A stretch of DNA of 64,000 nt from the NCBI GenBank assembly GCA_018380885.1, contig JAGZSY010000014.1, forward strand, positions 74,575 through 138,574, in the 5' to 3' direction. The position numbers and the translations under genes are program-made. Positions 9,038 to 18,158 of this stretch are shown piece by piece. The DNA comes from Enterocloster asparagiformis. GTDB lineage: Bacteria; Bacillota; Clostridia; Lachnospirales; Lachnospiraceae. Position 1 is the first letter of the stretch; every line of letters begins with the position of its first letter. Below the pieces are notes generated by a model that did not search any database, had not been told where the DNA came from, and saw nothing but the letters and a program-made list of their open reading frames with translations.

Positions 9038-9667
9038 TTAACTTTTCCGGTTATCCTCATTAAATTTTTCTAACGCTCCGCTATCCGCCATGACCCCCTC
9101 AATCAGGTCCCAAATCTCCTCGCGTCCCTGCTTGGTCTCGGCGGAGAAGGGGATCAAAATTCCGTCCTTGTCCATCCCCAGGCCCTGGCGCAGGAGCTTC
9201 ACCTGCTTTTGAATCTGGCTGCGGTTGATCTTGTCCAGCTTGGTGGCGATGATCACCGGGTGGTAGCCGTTGTAAACGATCCAGTCGTACATGGACTTGT
9301 CGTTGGCCGACGGCTCGTGGCGGATGTCCACCAGCAGGAACACCATCTTCAGCATAGGGGACTGGCGCAGGTAGCGCTCGATCATCTTCCCCCACTTCTC
9401 CTTGGCCGCCAGGGCCACCTTGGCGTAGCCGTAGCCCGGCAGGTCCACATAGTACAGCGCGTCGTTGATATTGTAAAAATTGATAGTCTGGGTCTTGCCC
9501 GGCTGGGACGAAGTCCTGGCGTAGGCCTTGCGGTTCATCAGCGCGTTGATCAGCGACGACTTGCCCACGTTGGACTTGCCCGAGAAGGCAAACTCCGGCA
9601 GATGGTTCTCCGGGAGCTTGCTGGTCACGCCGATCACAGTCTCCAGATTCACACTCTTGATAATCAT
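9038..9667 (-). CDS. ysxC: Ribosome-assembly GTPase YsxC/EngB
   Basis: An essential-type GTPase of the TrmE-Era-EngA-YihA group that acts in 50S ribosomal subunit assembly. All G motifs are visible: GKSNVGKS at residues 30-37 (G1), DLPGYG (G3) and TKLDKI (G4). The 209-residue length is normal. It starts 17 bases after lon with a GGAA ribosome site, and the lon-ysxC pairing is common in Firmicutes, so the two are probably cotranscribed. Confidence 0.95.
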   Translation of the reverse strand: MIIKSVNLETVIGVTSKLPENHLPEFAFSGKSNVGKSSLINALMNRKAYARTSSQPGKTQTINFYNINDALYYVDLPGYGYAKVALAAKEKWGKMIERYLRQSPMLKMVFLLVDIRHEPSANDKSMYDWIVYNGYHPVIIATKLDKINRSQIQKQVKLLRQGLGMDKDGILIPFSAETKQGREEIWDLIEGVMADSGALEKFNEDNRKS

Positions 9668-9684
9668 ATGGTTGGTTCCTTTCT

Positions 9685-12000
9685 CTAGGAGGCCAGGGCC
9701 TCGCCCAGCACCTGGGACATCTCCTTCACATACACGATCTCCAGGCCCTTGGTAATTTCCCGCGACAGCTCCGCCATATCCGGGCGGTTCTTATCCGGCA
9801 CCAGCACCTTCTTGATGTGGGCCATGCGGGCCGCCAGAATCTTCTCCTTCAGTCCGCCGATGGGCAGAACCCTGCCGCGCAGGGTGATCTCGCCGGTCAT
9901 AGCCACCTTTGCCGATACCTTCCTGCCCGTCACCGCGCTGACCATGGCCGTTGCCATGGTGATTCCCGCGGAAGGACCGTCCTTGGGCACCGCGCCCTCG
10001 GGAATGTGGATGTGCAGGTCGTGCTTCTCAAAGTAGTCGTCCGGAACCTGGTAGTCCGGGCAGATGGACCGCACAAAGGTCAGGGCTGTCTGGGCCGACT
10101 CCTTCATCACGTCGCCCAACTGGCCGGTCATCAGCAGGTTTCCCTTGCCCGGCATCACATTGACCTCGATCTGCAGGGTGTCGCCGCCCACGCTGGTCCA
10201 GGCCAGACCGCGGACGATGCCCACCTGGTCCTCCTCGTTGGCGTCCTCAAAGGTCACCTTTTCCTTGCCCAGGTACTTCTCCAGGTTGCTCTCCGTGATC
10301 TTGATGGACCTGCGCTTGTCCTCCAGAAATTCCCTGGCCGCCTTGCGGCAGATGTCCCCGATGCGCCGCTCTAAGTTGCGGACCCCGGCCTCCCTGGTGT
10401 AATTGTGGATGATTTTTTCCAAAGCACGGTCGGAGAAGGAGACCTCCTCCCGCTTCAGACCGTTGCGCTCCAGCTGCTTTCCCACCAGGTAATCCTTGGC
10501 GATGTGGAATTTTTCATTCTCCGTATAGCTGTTGACCTCGATGAGCTCCATGCGGTCCAGCAGCGGGCCGGGGATGGTCTGGGTGGTGTTGGCCGTGGCG
10601 ATGAACAGCACCTGGGATAAGTCGATGGGCTGCTCCACGTAGTGGTCGCGGAACTTCACGTTCTGCTCGCTGTCCAGCACCTCCAGAAGCGCAGAGGAGG
10701 TATCTCCCTTGTAGTCGCTGCTGACCTTATCGATCTCATCCAGAAGCATCAGCGGGTTGCTGACGCCCGCCTGGCGGATGCCCTCCACGATGCGGCCCGG
10801 CATGGCGCCCACGTAGGTCTTGCGGTGTCCGCGTATCTCCGCCTCGTCCCGCACGCCGCCTAGGCTGATGCGCACGTACTTCTTGTTCAGCGCCCTGGCC
10901 ACGGAGCGGGCGATGCTGGTCTTGCCGGTTCCCGGCGGCCCCACCAGACAGATAATCGGGCTGGTACCCTTTTTGGTCAGGGTCCGCACCGCCAGATACT
11001 CCAGGATGCGCTCCTTCACCTTGTCCAGGCCGTAGTGGTCCGCATTGAGAATCTGCTCCGCATGCTTTAAATCGTCGTTGTCCTTGGAAACCTTTTTCCA
11101 GGGCAGCTCCAGAAGGGTCTCGATGTAGGTCCTGAGCACGTTGGCCTCCTGGCTTCCGGCCGGCATCCCCCTGAACCGCTCGATCTCCTTGCGCAGCTTT
11201 TCCTTCGTCTCCTTGTCCGCCTTCAGAAGCCCCAGCTTTTTCTGGTACTCGTCCGCATCGGACATGGTGTTGTCCTCCCCCAGCTCCTGGCGGATGACCT
11301 TCATCTGCTCCCGCAGAATGTACTCCTTCTGGTTCTGATCTATGTCAGCTTTTACCTTTTCCTGGAAATCCTTTTTGATGCGGTAGATTTCCATCTCGGA
11401 CATCAGAGTGCGCAATATTACCTCGTAGCGGGCCTCCAGGGAGGTGCTCTCCAGCACGCCCTGGCGCACCGTGTAATCCCAGGGCAGCTGAATGGCGATC
11501 TGGTCCAACAGCTCCTCCAGGGAGGGGATCACCTTGAGTCCGGGCAGCAAATCCTGGCTGAACTTTATATTCTCCCGTCCATACTCATCCAATTTATCTT
11601 TCACAATCCGCAGCATGGCCTCCTTGGTCAGGCTGTCCAGATCCTCTTCTTCCGTCTCCATAGAGCCAACCTGCGCAATCAGAGCCGGCTCCTCGCTGTC
11701 AAAGCAGAGAAGCTCTCCCCGCTCCAACCCTTCCACCAGAACGCGCACCACATGCTTGGGGAGCTTCACCATCTGTTTGACAGCGGCCACGGTTCCCACC
11801 TGATACAGGTCGTCCAGCTCAGGCTCAGCCACCTCGTGGTGCTTCTGTGTCACCAGAAAGATCTTCTGGTCTCCGATCATGGCTTTTTCCACCGCGGCCA
11901 TGGACCGCGGCCTGGTGATATCAAAGTGCATCACCATCTTGGGCAGTATGGTCAGCCCCCGTAATGCCACCACAGGCATTGTCTTAATTTGTTCTTCCAT
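9685..12000 (-). CDS. lon: ATP-dependent protease Lon
   Basis: Cytoplasmic AAA+ serine protease that degrades damaged and regulatory proteins. The 771-residue protein has the N-terminal substrate domain (VVALRGLTILPKM), a Walker A GPPGTGKT, a Walker B LLDEIDK, and the protease active site PKDGPSAG with its lysine about 40 residues later (Ser-Lys dyad). The start MEEQIKTM is chosen because AGGTGA lies upstream and the length then equals the family norm; an in-frame extension of 57 codons has no support. It lies between clpX and ysxC, with a hairpin separating it from clpX. Confidence 0.96.
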   Translation of the reverse strand: MEEQIKTMPVVALRGLTILPKMVMHFDITRPRSMAAVEKAMIGDQKIFLVTQKHHEVAEPELDDLYQVGTVAAVKQMVKLPKHVVRVLVEGLERGELLCFDSEEPALIAQVGSMETEEEDLDSLTKEAMLRIVKDKLDEYGRENIKFSQDLLPGLKVIPSLEELLDQIAIQLPWDYTVRQGVLESTSLEARYEVILRTLMSEMEIYRIKKDFQEKVKADIDQNQKEYILREQMKVIRQELGEDNTMSDADEYQKKLGLLKADKETKEKLRKEIERFRGMPAGSQEANVLRTYIETLLELPWKKVSKDNDDLKHAEQILNADHYGLDKVKERILEYLAVRTLTKKGTSPIICLVGPPGTGKTSIARSVARALNKKYVRISLGGVRDEAEIRGHRKTYVGAMPGRIVEGIRQAGVSNPLMLLDEIDKVSSDYKGDTSSALLEVLDSEQNVKFRDHYVEQPIDLSQVLFIATANTTQTIPGPLLDRMELIEVNSYTENEKFHIAKDYLVGKQLERNGLKREEVSFSDRALEKIIHNYTREAGVRNLERRIGDICRKAAREFLEDKRRSIKITESNLEKYLGKEKVTFEDANEEDQVGIVRGLAWTSVGGDTLQIEVNVMPGKGNLLMTGQLGDVMKESAQTALTFVRSICPDYQVPDDYFEKHDLHIHIPEGAVPKDGPSAGITMATAMVSAVTGRKVSAKVAMTGEITLRGRVLPIGGLKEKILAARMAHIKKVLVPDKNRPDMAELSREITKGLEIVYVKEMSQVLGEALAS

Positions 12001-12028
12001 ACTTGTTCGTTCACCTCTTGTACCCTTT

Positions 12029-12084
12029 AAAAGGCCGCTGCAACTTAAGGGATATATCCTTCTATCCTGTTTGCAGCGGCCTTT
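12029..12084. terminator. Hairpin between clpX and lon
   Basis: Long arms (AAAGGCCGCTGCAA and its exact complement) at 12029-12042 and 12071-12084, followed by short T-rich stretches on both strands. It probably terminates or attenuates clpX transcription ahead of lon; it may also stabilise the clpX mRNA end. Confidence 0.7.
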
Positions 12085-12097
12085 CTTTTCACTTGTT

Positions 12098-13414
12098 CTA
12101 TGCAATTTCTCCAGTTTTGCTATCCCCGCGTTTCCGGTCCGCGCGGCCCTTCCGCGGGTTTGCCGGAACATCGCGGTACACCAGCTCCGGCTGGGCCCTG
12201 TTCTTCACCACATCCCTGGTAATCGTACAGATACCGATGCTCTCATCCGAAGGAATCTCATACATCAGATCCATCATCACGCCCTCGATGATGGAGCGCA
12301 GGCCTCTGGCCCCGATCTTGCGGTCCACCGCCAGCTGGGCGATCTCCTCCAGCGCCTCCGGGGTGAATTCCAGCTTTACATTGTCCAGCTCCAGCAGCTT
12401 CTGATACTGCTTGATCAGAGCGTTCTTGGGCTCTGATAAAATCCGCACCATGGCATCCCTGGTCAGGGACTGCAGGGACACATTCACCGGCACGCGGCCG
12501 ATGAACTCGGGGATCAGGCCGAACTTGGTCAGATCCTTGGGCTCCACCTTCTTTAACAGCTCGTCGATGTTCATGTCGTTCTTATCCACGATCTCGGCGT
12601 TGAAACCGATGGAACCGGCGGAAAGCCGGGCCTCCACGATCTTCTCCAGGCCGTCGAAGGCGCCTCCGACAATGAAGAGAATGTTGGTGGTGTCGATCTG
12701 CAGCAGCTCCTGATGGGGATGCTTTCTTCCGCCCTGGGGCGGCACGCTGGCAACGGTTCCCTCCAGGATCTTCAGCAGGGCCTGCTGTACGCCCTCGCCG
12801 GACACGTCCCTGGTAATGGACACATTCTCCGACTTCTTGGTAATCTTGTCGATCTCATCAATATAGATAATGCCGTATTCCGCCCGGGCGATATCGTAAT
12901 CCGCCGCCTGGATCAGCTTCAGCAAAATATTCTCCACGTCCTCGCCCACATAGCCCGCCTCGGTCAGAGCCGTGGCATCCGCAATGGCAAAGGGCACATT
13001 CAAAATCTTGGCCAGAGTCTGCGCCAGATAAGTCTTTCCGGAGCCTGTGGGGCCGATCATCAGAATGTTGCTCTTCTGAACGTCCACGTCCACGTGCTGG
13101 CAGGCGGTCACGCGCTTGTAGTGGTTGTATACGGCCACGGAAAGCACCTTCTTCGCCTCGTCCTGGCCGATTACGTATTCGTCCAGAAACGTCTTGATCT
13201 CCTTGGGCTTTAACAGCCGGATATCCGAAAGGCCCGGAGCGGTCTCTTCCTCGCTTCCGTCCAGCTCCTCCTCCAGGATCTCCGAGCACAGCTCAATGCA
13301 CTCGTCGCAGATATAGACATTGTTGTTGCCGGCTCCGGCAATCATCTTTCGCACCTGATCCTGCGTTCTTCCGCAGAAGGAGCAGCGGATCGTGTCATCT
13401 GTCCTAATTGGCAT
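12098..13414 (-). CDS. clpX: ClpX, ATPase subunit of the Clp protease
   Basis: AAA+ unfoldase that feeds substrates into ClpP. The 438-residue protein starts with a C4 zinc-binding domain (Cys 11, 14, 36, 39), then Walker A GPTGSGKT at 121-128, Walker [10 protein letters not shown], and the IGF-type ClpP-binding loop region. The C-terminal tail is basic ([13 protein letters not shown]). It follows clpP by 40 bases in the standard tig-clpP-clpX order. Confidence 0.96.
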   Translation of the reverse strand: MPIRTDDTIRCSFCGRTQDQVRKMIAGAGNNNVYICDECIELCSEILEEELDGSEEETAPGLSDIRLLKPKEIKTFLDEYVIGQDEAKKVLSVAVYNHYKRVTACQHVDVDVQKSNILMIGPTGSGKTYLAQTLAKILNVPFAIADATALTEAGYVGEDVENILLKLIQAADYDIARAEYGIIYIDEIDKITKKSENVSITRDVSGEGVQQALLKILEGTVASVPPQGGRKHPHQELLQIDTTNILFIVGGAFDGLEKIVEARLSAGSIGFNAEIVDKNDMNIDELLKKVEPKDLTKFGLIPEFIGRVPVNVSLQSLTRDAMVRILSEPKNALIKQYQKLLELDNVKLEFTPEALEEIAQLAVDRKIGARGLRSIIEGVMMDLMYEIPSDESIGICTITRDVVKNRAQPELVYRDVPANPRKGRADRKRGDSKTGEIA

Positions 13415-13454
13415 ATTTTACCTTACCTTTCATTCACAGAAATAGGGCTGACGG

Positions 13455-14036
13455 TCAATGGTTGGTGATAATCTGGTCAATCAGGCCGTATTCCCTGGCC
13501 TCCTCAGCGCTCATGTAATAGTCGCGCTCCGTATCCCGCTCGATGACCTCCAGCGGTTTGCCGGTGTTGGCCGCCAAAATCTCATTCAGTTTCCGTTTGG
13601 TCTTTAAAATGTTCTCAGCGACAATCTTGATCTCCGTCGCCTGGCCCTGGGCTCCGCCCGAAGGCTGATGGATCATGATCTGGGAGTTGGGCAGCGAGAA
13701 ACGCTTGCCCTTTGCGCCGCCGGAAAGCAGGAATGCGCCCATGCTGGCCGCCATTCCGATACAGATGGTGGACACATCGCTCTTGATATAGTTCATGGTG
13801 TCGTAGATCGCCATGCCCGCGGTCACCGATCCGCCCGGGCTGTTGATGTACAGATTGATGTCCTTGCCCGGGTCCTCAGCCTCCAGAAACAGCAGCTGCG
13901 CCACAATCAGGCTGGCGGACACGTCGTTCACTTCCTCGCCCAGAAAAATGATTCTCTCCTTTAACAGCCGGGAGTAAATATCGTAGGAGCGCTCCCCGCG
14001 GCTGGTCTGTTCAATGACATAAGGTACTAAACTCAT
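13455..14036 (-). CDS. clpP: ClpP, proteolytic subunit of the Clp protease
   Basis: Serine protease that forms the tetradecameric chamber. The 193-residue protein has Ser98 in GMAASMG, His123 in IMIHQPSGG and Asp172, the full catalytic triad at canonical positions. The start [10 protein letters not shown] is chosen from AGGAGG seven bases upstream; the longer in-frame start has none. It lies between tig and clpX. Confidence 0.96.
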   Translation of the reverse strand: MSLVPYVIEQTSRGERSYDIYSRLLKERIIFLGEEVNDVSASLIVAQLLFLEAEDPGKDINLYINSPGGSVTAGMAIYDTMNYIKSDVSTICIGMAASMGAFLLSGGAKGKRFSLPNSQIMIHQPSGGAQGQATEIKIVAENILKTKRKLNEILAANTGKPLEVIERDTERDYYMSAEEAREYGLIDQIITNH

Positions 14037-14090
14037 AATCAGATCCTCCTGTCTGTCTGTCATTTTGGTTTGACATACGTCTCATAAAAC

Positions 14091-14184
14091 CAAGGAGATT
14101 CCCAGCAGGCCATTTGGACACCAGGAATCCCCCTTGCTCTCAAAACGCAGCCTCAGCGCGCCGGCACAACCGGCGGCCCGCTGC
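14091..14184 (-). other. Tandem hairpins between tig and clpP
   Basis: Two inverted repeats lie in the tig-clpP gap: 14147-14184 (inner arms GCCGG and CCGGC) and 14091-14136 (CAAGG..GATTCC against GGAATC..CCTTG, followed on the minus strand by a short T stretch). They may partly terminate the tig transcript or protect mRNA ends. Confidence 0.35.
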
Positions 14185-14190
14185 ATTCAA

Positions 14191-15477
14191 TTAAACTAAC
14201 TTGGCCTCTGCCACCAGGAAGTCAACCGCTTCCTGAACGGCCAGATCTTCCTTCATCTGCTTCTTATCCTGCTCGCCCATGTATTCTTTCAGCTTGTCGG
14301 CTTCCATCTGGTAAGCGGCCGCCATCTTGGTGATCTCCTCGTCCAGACGCTCGTCGGAAACCTGGATGTTCTCCTGCTTTACAACCTCCTCCAGGACCAG
14401 TCTGGTCTGGATGCGCTTCACCGCCTGGGGACGCATCTGCTCCTTCATCTGCTCGATGGTCATGCCGGTGTATTTCAGATAGAGCTCCAGGTTCAGGCCC
14501 TGGCTCTGCATTTTGCGCGCGGTATCCTGCAGCATGTTCTCCACCTGCCCGTCGATCATGGGCTCCGGGATCTCCATGGAAGCGCCCTCCACTACCTTTT
14601 CAACCACGCGGTTCTCGTTCTCGGTAGCTGCCTCCTTCTGCTTCTTCTCAGACAGTTTCGCCTCAATATCCTTTTTGTATTCATCCAGAGTCTCAAATTC
14701 GGAAACTTCTCCGGCGAACTCATCGTTCAGCTCCGGGATCTCCTTGACCTTGATCTCCTTAACCGTTACCTTGAAGGTAGCGGGCTTTCCTGCCAGCTCG
14801 GCGGCATGGTACTCAGCCGGGAAGGTTACGTTTACCTCGCAGGCCTCGCCGATATTCTTGCCGATCAGCTGCTCCTCAAAGGTGTCGATAAAGGAGTGGG
14901 AGCCGATGGTCAGGCTGTAGTCCTCTGCCTTGCCGCCGTCAAAGGCCTTGCCGTCCACATAGCCGTCGAAGTCGATCACTACCTGGTCGCCGTCCGCAAC
15001 AGGCCTGTCCTCAACGGTCAGCAGTCTGGCGTTCTGCTCCTGAACCTTCTTCAGCTCAGCCTCGATGTCCTCAGCCTTCACGGAAGCGTCGGCCTTCTCC
15101 ACCTCCAGGCCCTTGTACTCGCCCAGGGTCACTTCCGGCTTAACAGCCACGGTGGCGGTGTAGATAAATTCCTTGCCCTTCTCGATCTGGGTGATGCTGA
15201 TCTCGGGTCTGGAAACGATATCCAGCTCGCTCTCCTTCATGGCGTCCGCGTAGGTCTCGTTGATGGCCTCATCCGCCGCGTCCTCATAGAAAACGCCCAC
15301 GCCGTACATCTTCTCGATCATAGCCTGGGGAGCTTTTCCTTTGCGGAATCCGGGAATGTTGAAACGGTTCTTATTCTTATTGAATGCTTTCTTGATTGCC
15401 TTCTCAAACTGCTCTGCCGGCACCTCCACGGTCAGCTTCGCCATGTTTTTTTCTAATTTTTCTACTTGTAAACTCAT
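14191..15477 (-). CDS. tig: Trigger factor
   Basis: Ribosome-associated chaperone that receives nascent chains. The 428-residue protein has the N-terminal ribosome-binding signature (FRKGKAP, about residues 44-50), a PPIase FKBP-like middle domain (DGDQVVIDFDGYVDGKAFDGG), and a long helical C-terminal chaperone domain. It leads the tig-clpP-clpX-lon order. An extended -10 promoter lies upstream. Confidence 0.96.
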   Translation of the reverse strand: MSLQVEKLEKNMAKLTVEVPAEQFEKAIKKAFNKNKNRFNIPGFRKGKAPQAMIEKMYGVGVFYEDAADEAINETYADAMKESELDIVSRPEISITQIEKGKEFIYTATVAVKPEVTLGEYKGLEVEKADASVKAEDIEAELKKVQEQNARLLTVEDRPVADGDQVVIDFDGYVDGKAFDGGKAEDYSLTIGSHSFIDTFEEQLIGKNIGEACEVNVTFPAEYHAAELAGKPATFKVTVKEIKVKEIPELNDEFAGEVSEFETLDEYKKDIEAKLSEKKQKEAATENENRVVEKVVEGASMEIPEPMIDGQVENMLQDTARKMQSQGLNLELYLKYTGMTIEQMKEQMRPQAVKRIQTRLVLEEVVKQENIQVSDERLDEEITKMAAAYQMEADKLKEYMGEQDKKQMKEDLAVQEAVDFLVAEAKLV

Positions 15478-15545
15478 TATATGGGTTCCTCCTTAAAATA
15501 TATGTGATTCGCCCATATCCCGAGGGCGCTACACTTCAATTTACC

Positions 15546-15551
15546 ATTATA
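15546..15551 (-). promoter_or_regulatory. Extended -10 promoter of tig
   Basis: On the minus strand TGC directly precedes TATAAT, an extended -10 element. The -35 region 17 bases upstream (TGGAAT) is weak. It lies about 70 bases before the tig start codon. Confidence 0.5.
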
Positions 15552-15628
15552 GCATGCCCGTTCGCAAAATTCCAGTATTATTTTGCGAAACTGCAATGTA
15601 ACTGCAATGTTGCCCTTCCGCAGCCGCC

Positions 15629-16183
15629 TCAGCCCTGATCGTACTGGATGGATTTCTTGATTTTAGCCGACTGCTGGGTTCCCTGGAGCAGGCGGACCAG
15701 CTCCAGCCCCATGTCCAGCGCGTAGCCCAAGCCTCTGCCCGTGGTGATATTTCCGTCCGTAATCACGCCCTGCAGGGTGTAGGAGACGCCATGGAGCCGG
15801 TCCTCGTAGCCCGGGTAGCAGGTGGCGGTGCGGCCCTTCAACAGTCCCAGCTCTCCCAGCACGCTGGGCGCGGCGCAGATTGCCGCCAGGCGCCTGCCCT
15901 GTTTGTTTGCTTTCACCAGCGCGTTGGCGAGCCCCTCATGGGCCTTCAAATTTGGAGTTCCCGGCACGCCGCCCGGGAGAAACAGAACGTCGGCCTCGTC
16001 CGGATTCACCTCTTCAAACAGAGCATCCGTCTGAATGGTGATGTTGTGGGAGCCGGTTACCATACGATTTCCGGTAACGGATACCAGCAGCGTTTCCACC
16101 CCGGCCCTGCGCAGCACGTCCACTACGGCCAGACATTCCACCTCTTCCAAACCTTCCGCTAAAATTGCAAACACCTTTGCCAT
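15629..16183 (-). CDS. DJ-1/PfpI family protein
   Basis: A 184-residue protein of the DJ-1/ThiJ/YajL group (reported roles: glyoxalase or deglycase activity and oxidative-stress protection). The nucleophile elbow AAICAAPSVLG holds Cys103, and Glu14/15 in AEGLEEVE are the usual partners near the cysteine. The start MAKVFAIL is chosen from AAGGAG six bases upstream; an upstream in-frame ATG lacks one. It is monocistronic in appearance, between tig and a divergent CYTH gene. Confidence 0.88.
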   Translation of the reverse strand: MAKVFAILAEGLEEVECLAVVDVLRRAGVETLLVSVTGNRMVTGSHNITIQTDALFEEVNPDEADVLFLPGGVPGTPNLKAHEGLANALVKANKQGRRLAAICAAPSVLGELGLLKGRTATCYPGYEDRLHGVSYTLQGVITDGNITTGRGLGYALDMGLELVRLLQGTQQSAKIKKSIQYDQG

Positions 16184-16297
16184 GACAATCTCCTTCCCTG
16201 TACGTATTCTCATTAAACATTCTAGCATGGTTGCGGAAAATTGCCAGTCCTTTTTTCATTTTTGATAATTTTGCTGTTCTAATGAAAAGCTACATGT

Positions 16298-16303
16298 TAT
16301 GAT
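16298..16303 (+). promoter_or_regulatory. Possible extended -10 promoter of the CYTH gene
   Basis: TGT directly followed by TATGAT on the plus strand, 35 bases before the start codon, with only a poor -35 match. A TCAGGAGG ribosome site follows. Confidence 0.35.
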
Positions 16304-16337
16304 ACTGTCAGAATGTATATGACTCAGGAGGAAAACA

Positions 16338-16805
16338 ATGGAAATTGAACGGAAATATCGGATCGCCGCCCTGCCGGAACACTACCGGTCCTACCCGGTC
16401 CGGGCCATTGAGCAGGCTTATCTGTGCACGGACCCGGTGGTGCGGGTGCGCAGGGACGGGGACGAATACTATCTCACCTACAAGGGCCGCGGCCTGCTGG
16501 CCCGTGAGGAGTACAATCTCCCCTTAAACGAACAGGCCTACCGCCATCTGCTGGAGAAGGCCGACGGCATCGTGCTGACCAAGGACCGCTACATGATTCC
16601 CATGACCGGACCATACTCCCACCTGACCATCGAGCTGGACGTGTTCTCAGGCGTGTACGACGGTCTCGTTCTGGCCGAGGTGGAATTTCCCACCGAGGAG
16701 GAGGCCAACGCCTTTGTGCCGCCGGAGTGGTTCACCGAGGATGTGACCATGTCCGGCGAATACCAGAACAGCCGGTTGAGCAGCGGCCTGATTAAATTCG
16801 ACTGA
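16338..16805 (+). CDS. CYTH-domain protein (putative triphosphate-binding phosphatase)
   Basis: A 155-residue tunnel-fold protein starting with the CYTH signature EIERKY (residues 2-7), followed by alternating charged strands (VVRVRRDGDEYYLTYKG; LTIELDVFSG; LAEVEFPTEEEA) that line the triphosphate tunnel. Members hydrolyse inorganic triphosphate, thiamine triphosphate or make cAMP; a single-domain bacterial form like this is most likely a tripolyphosphatase (inference). It is transcribed alone on the plus strand and ends at a bidirectional terminator. Confidence 0.88.
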   Translation: MEIERKYRIAALPEHYRSYPVRAIEQAYLCTDPVVRVRRDGDEYYLTYKGRGLLAREEYNLPLNEQAYRHLLEKADGIVLTKDRYMIPMTGPYSHLTIELDVFSGVYDGLVLAEVEFPTEEEANAFVPPEWFTEDVTMSGEYQNSRLSSGLIKFD

Positions 16806-16851
16806 TTCCCGCGGGGCGTCTGAAAACGCTTCCCGCCGCCCGCCTGCAACC

Positions 16852-16911
16852 AAAAACGCCGCCGTCCGCAGAATCATCTCAGAATGATCCCACGCGGACA
16901 GCAGCGTTTTT
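16852..16911. terminator. Bidirectional terminator between the CYTH gene and the small membrane protein gene
   Basis: Imperfect long arms (AAAAACGC.GC.GTCCGC against GCGGAC.GC.GCGTTTTT) with A and T runs at both ends, serving converging transcripts. Confidence 0.82.
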
Positions 16912-16913
16912 AT

Positions 16914-17129
16914 TTACCGGTTTATCAGCCCCAGGATCAGCACCACCACGAACAGGACGCAGAGGCAGCCGATAATGATGTCCATTGTCCGGACGGAGAC
17001 GTGAATGCGGTCATAGAAGCTCTCCTTGAGCGACTGGGATTTGAGCTCTTTGTTCTCATCCTTCAGCCGCCGGTTCTCCTCCTCCAGCTCTCGCAGGCGC
17101 TCCTCCGGAAGCATTTCTTTCTCTTCCAT
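16914..17129 (-). CDS. Small coiled-coil protein with one C-terminal membrane segment
   Basis: A 71-residue protein. Residues 1-35 are highly charged and heptad-like (RLRELEEENRRLKDENKEL), and residues 48-68 form a hydrophobic helix (TMDIIIGCLCVLFVVVLILG). It starts seven bases after mglC, so it may be cotranscribed with the transporter, but the ribosome site is weak. The function is unknown; a terminator follows immediately. Confidence 0.6.
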   Translation of the reverse strand: MEEKEMLPEERLRELEEENRRLKDENKELKSQSLKESFYDRIHVSVRTMDIIIGCLCVLFVVVLILGLINR

Positions 17130-17135
17130 AGGCGA

Positions 17136-18140
17136 TTACTTCTTCACAATGTACTTGCGGATATCCAGAGCGATTGCCACCACGATTACAACGCCCTGCA
17201 GAATGTACTGGTAGTTGGGGTCAACGCCCAGGAACTGCAGCGTGGATTTTAACAGCTCGAACACCAGCACGCCGACGATTACGCCGGAAATTTTGCCGAC
17301 GCCGCCGTTTACGGATACGCCGCCGATGGTACAGGCTGCGATTGCCTCCAGCTCATAGCCCTGGCCCATGTTGGTGCTGGCGCCTGCGGTTTTCGCCGCC
17401 AGCAGGAAGCCGGCCAGCGCGTACAGAGCGGTCGCTGTCACGTAGATGATGATTTTCGTCTTTTTCACGTTTACGCCGGATACCTCGGCCGCGCTCTCAT
17501 TGCCGCCGATGGCGTACATGTATTTGCCGTGGCGGGTCATATTGTACACGAACCACATGATCAGGCCTACCACTGCCGCGATGATGAACAGATAGGGTAT
17601 GCCGGGGAAGCTGGTGGTTTTAAACAGAGCGCCGGTACCCACATTGACGAAATCCTTGCGGAAGCCGCCCAGAGGAACGTTCTTGGTGTAAACCTGTACA
17701 ACGCCGTACACGATCAGCTGCATGCCCAGGGTGCCGATGAACGCCGGCACGCTTAAGAAGGAGATCACCAGGCCGTTGATCAGACCAAAGATACAGCAGA
17801 CAGCAACGCAGATCAGCAGGACCAGAATCACGGGCAGATCTGGCAGGTTGGGATAAAACCGTCCCGCGAAGTTGGCGTCCTGGAGCAGGGTGCCTGCAAT
17901 ACAGGCGCTTAAGCCCACGCAGCGTCCTGCGGACAGGTCCGTGCCGCGGGTGATCAGACAGCCGCTGACGCCGAAGGCGATGATGAAACGGGGCGCGCAG
18001 TTTAACGCGATGCCCTTCATGTTGTTGAAGCTGAAGAAATTATCTTTTGTGATACTTACATATGCCACCATGATAATCAGCAGCATGATAATTCCGTTGT
18101 TGATTAAAAAATCTTTGACATTTATTTTCTTTTTATCCAT
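17136..18140 (-). CDS. mglC: Galactose/methyl-galactoside ABC transporter permease MglC
   Basis: Inner-membrane permease of the ribose/galactose branch of sugar ABC importers. The 334-residue protein has about eight to ten hydrophobic helices and the family loop with RGTDLSAGRCVGLSAC and EVSGVNV segments. It follows mglA by 18 bases with an AAGGAGG ribosome site. Together with MglA and MglB it forms a complete importer. Sugar identity is by family resemblance to Mgl rather than Rbs systems. Confidence 0.88.
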   Translation of the reverse strand: MDKKKINVKDFLINNGIIMLLIIMVAYVSITKDNFFSFNNMKGIALNCAPRFIIAFGVSGCLITRGTDLSAGRCVGLSACIAGTLLQDANFAGRFYPNLPDLPVILVLLICVAVCCIFGLINGLVISFLSVPAFIGTLGMQLIVYGVVQVYTKNVPLGGFRKDFVNVGTGALFKTTSFPGIPYLFIIAAVVGLIMWFVYNMTRHGKYMYAIGGNESAAEVSGVNVKKTKIIIYVTATALYALAGFLLAAKTAGASTNMGQGYELEAIAACTIGGVSVNGGVGKISGVIVGVLVFELLKSTLQFLGVDPNYQYILQGVVIVVAIALDIRKYIVKK

Positions 18141-18158
18141 CCCTACGTCCTCCTTCGG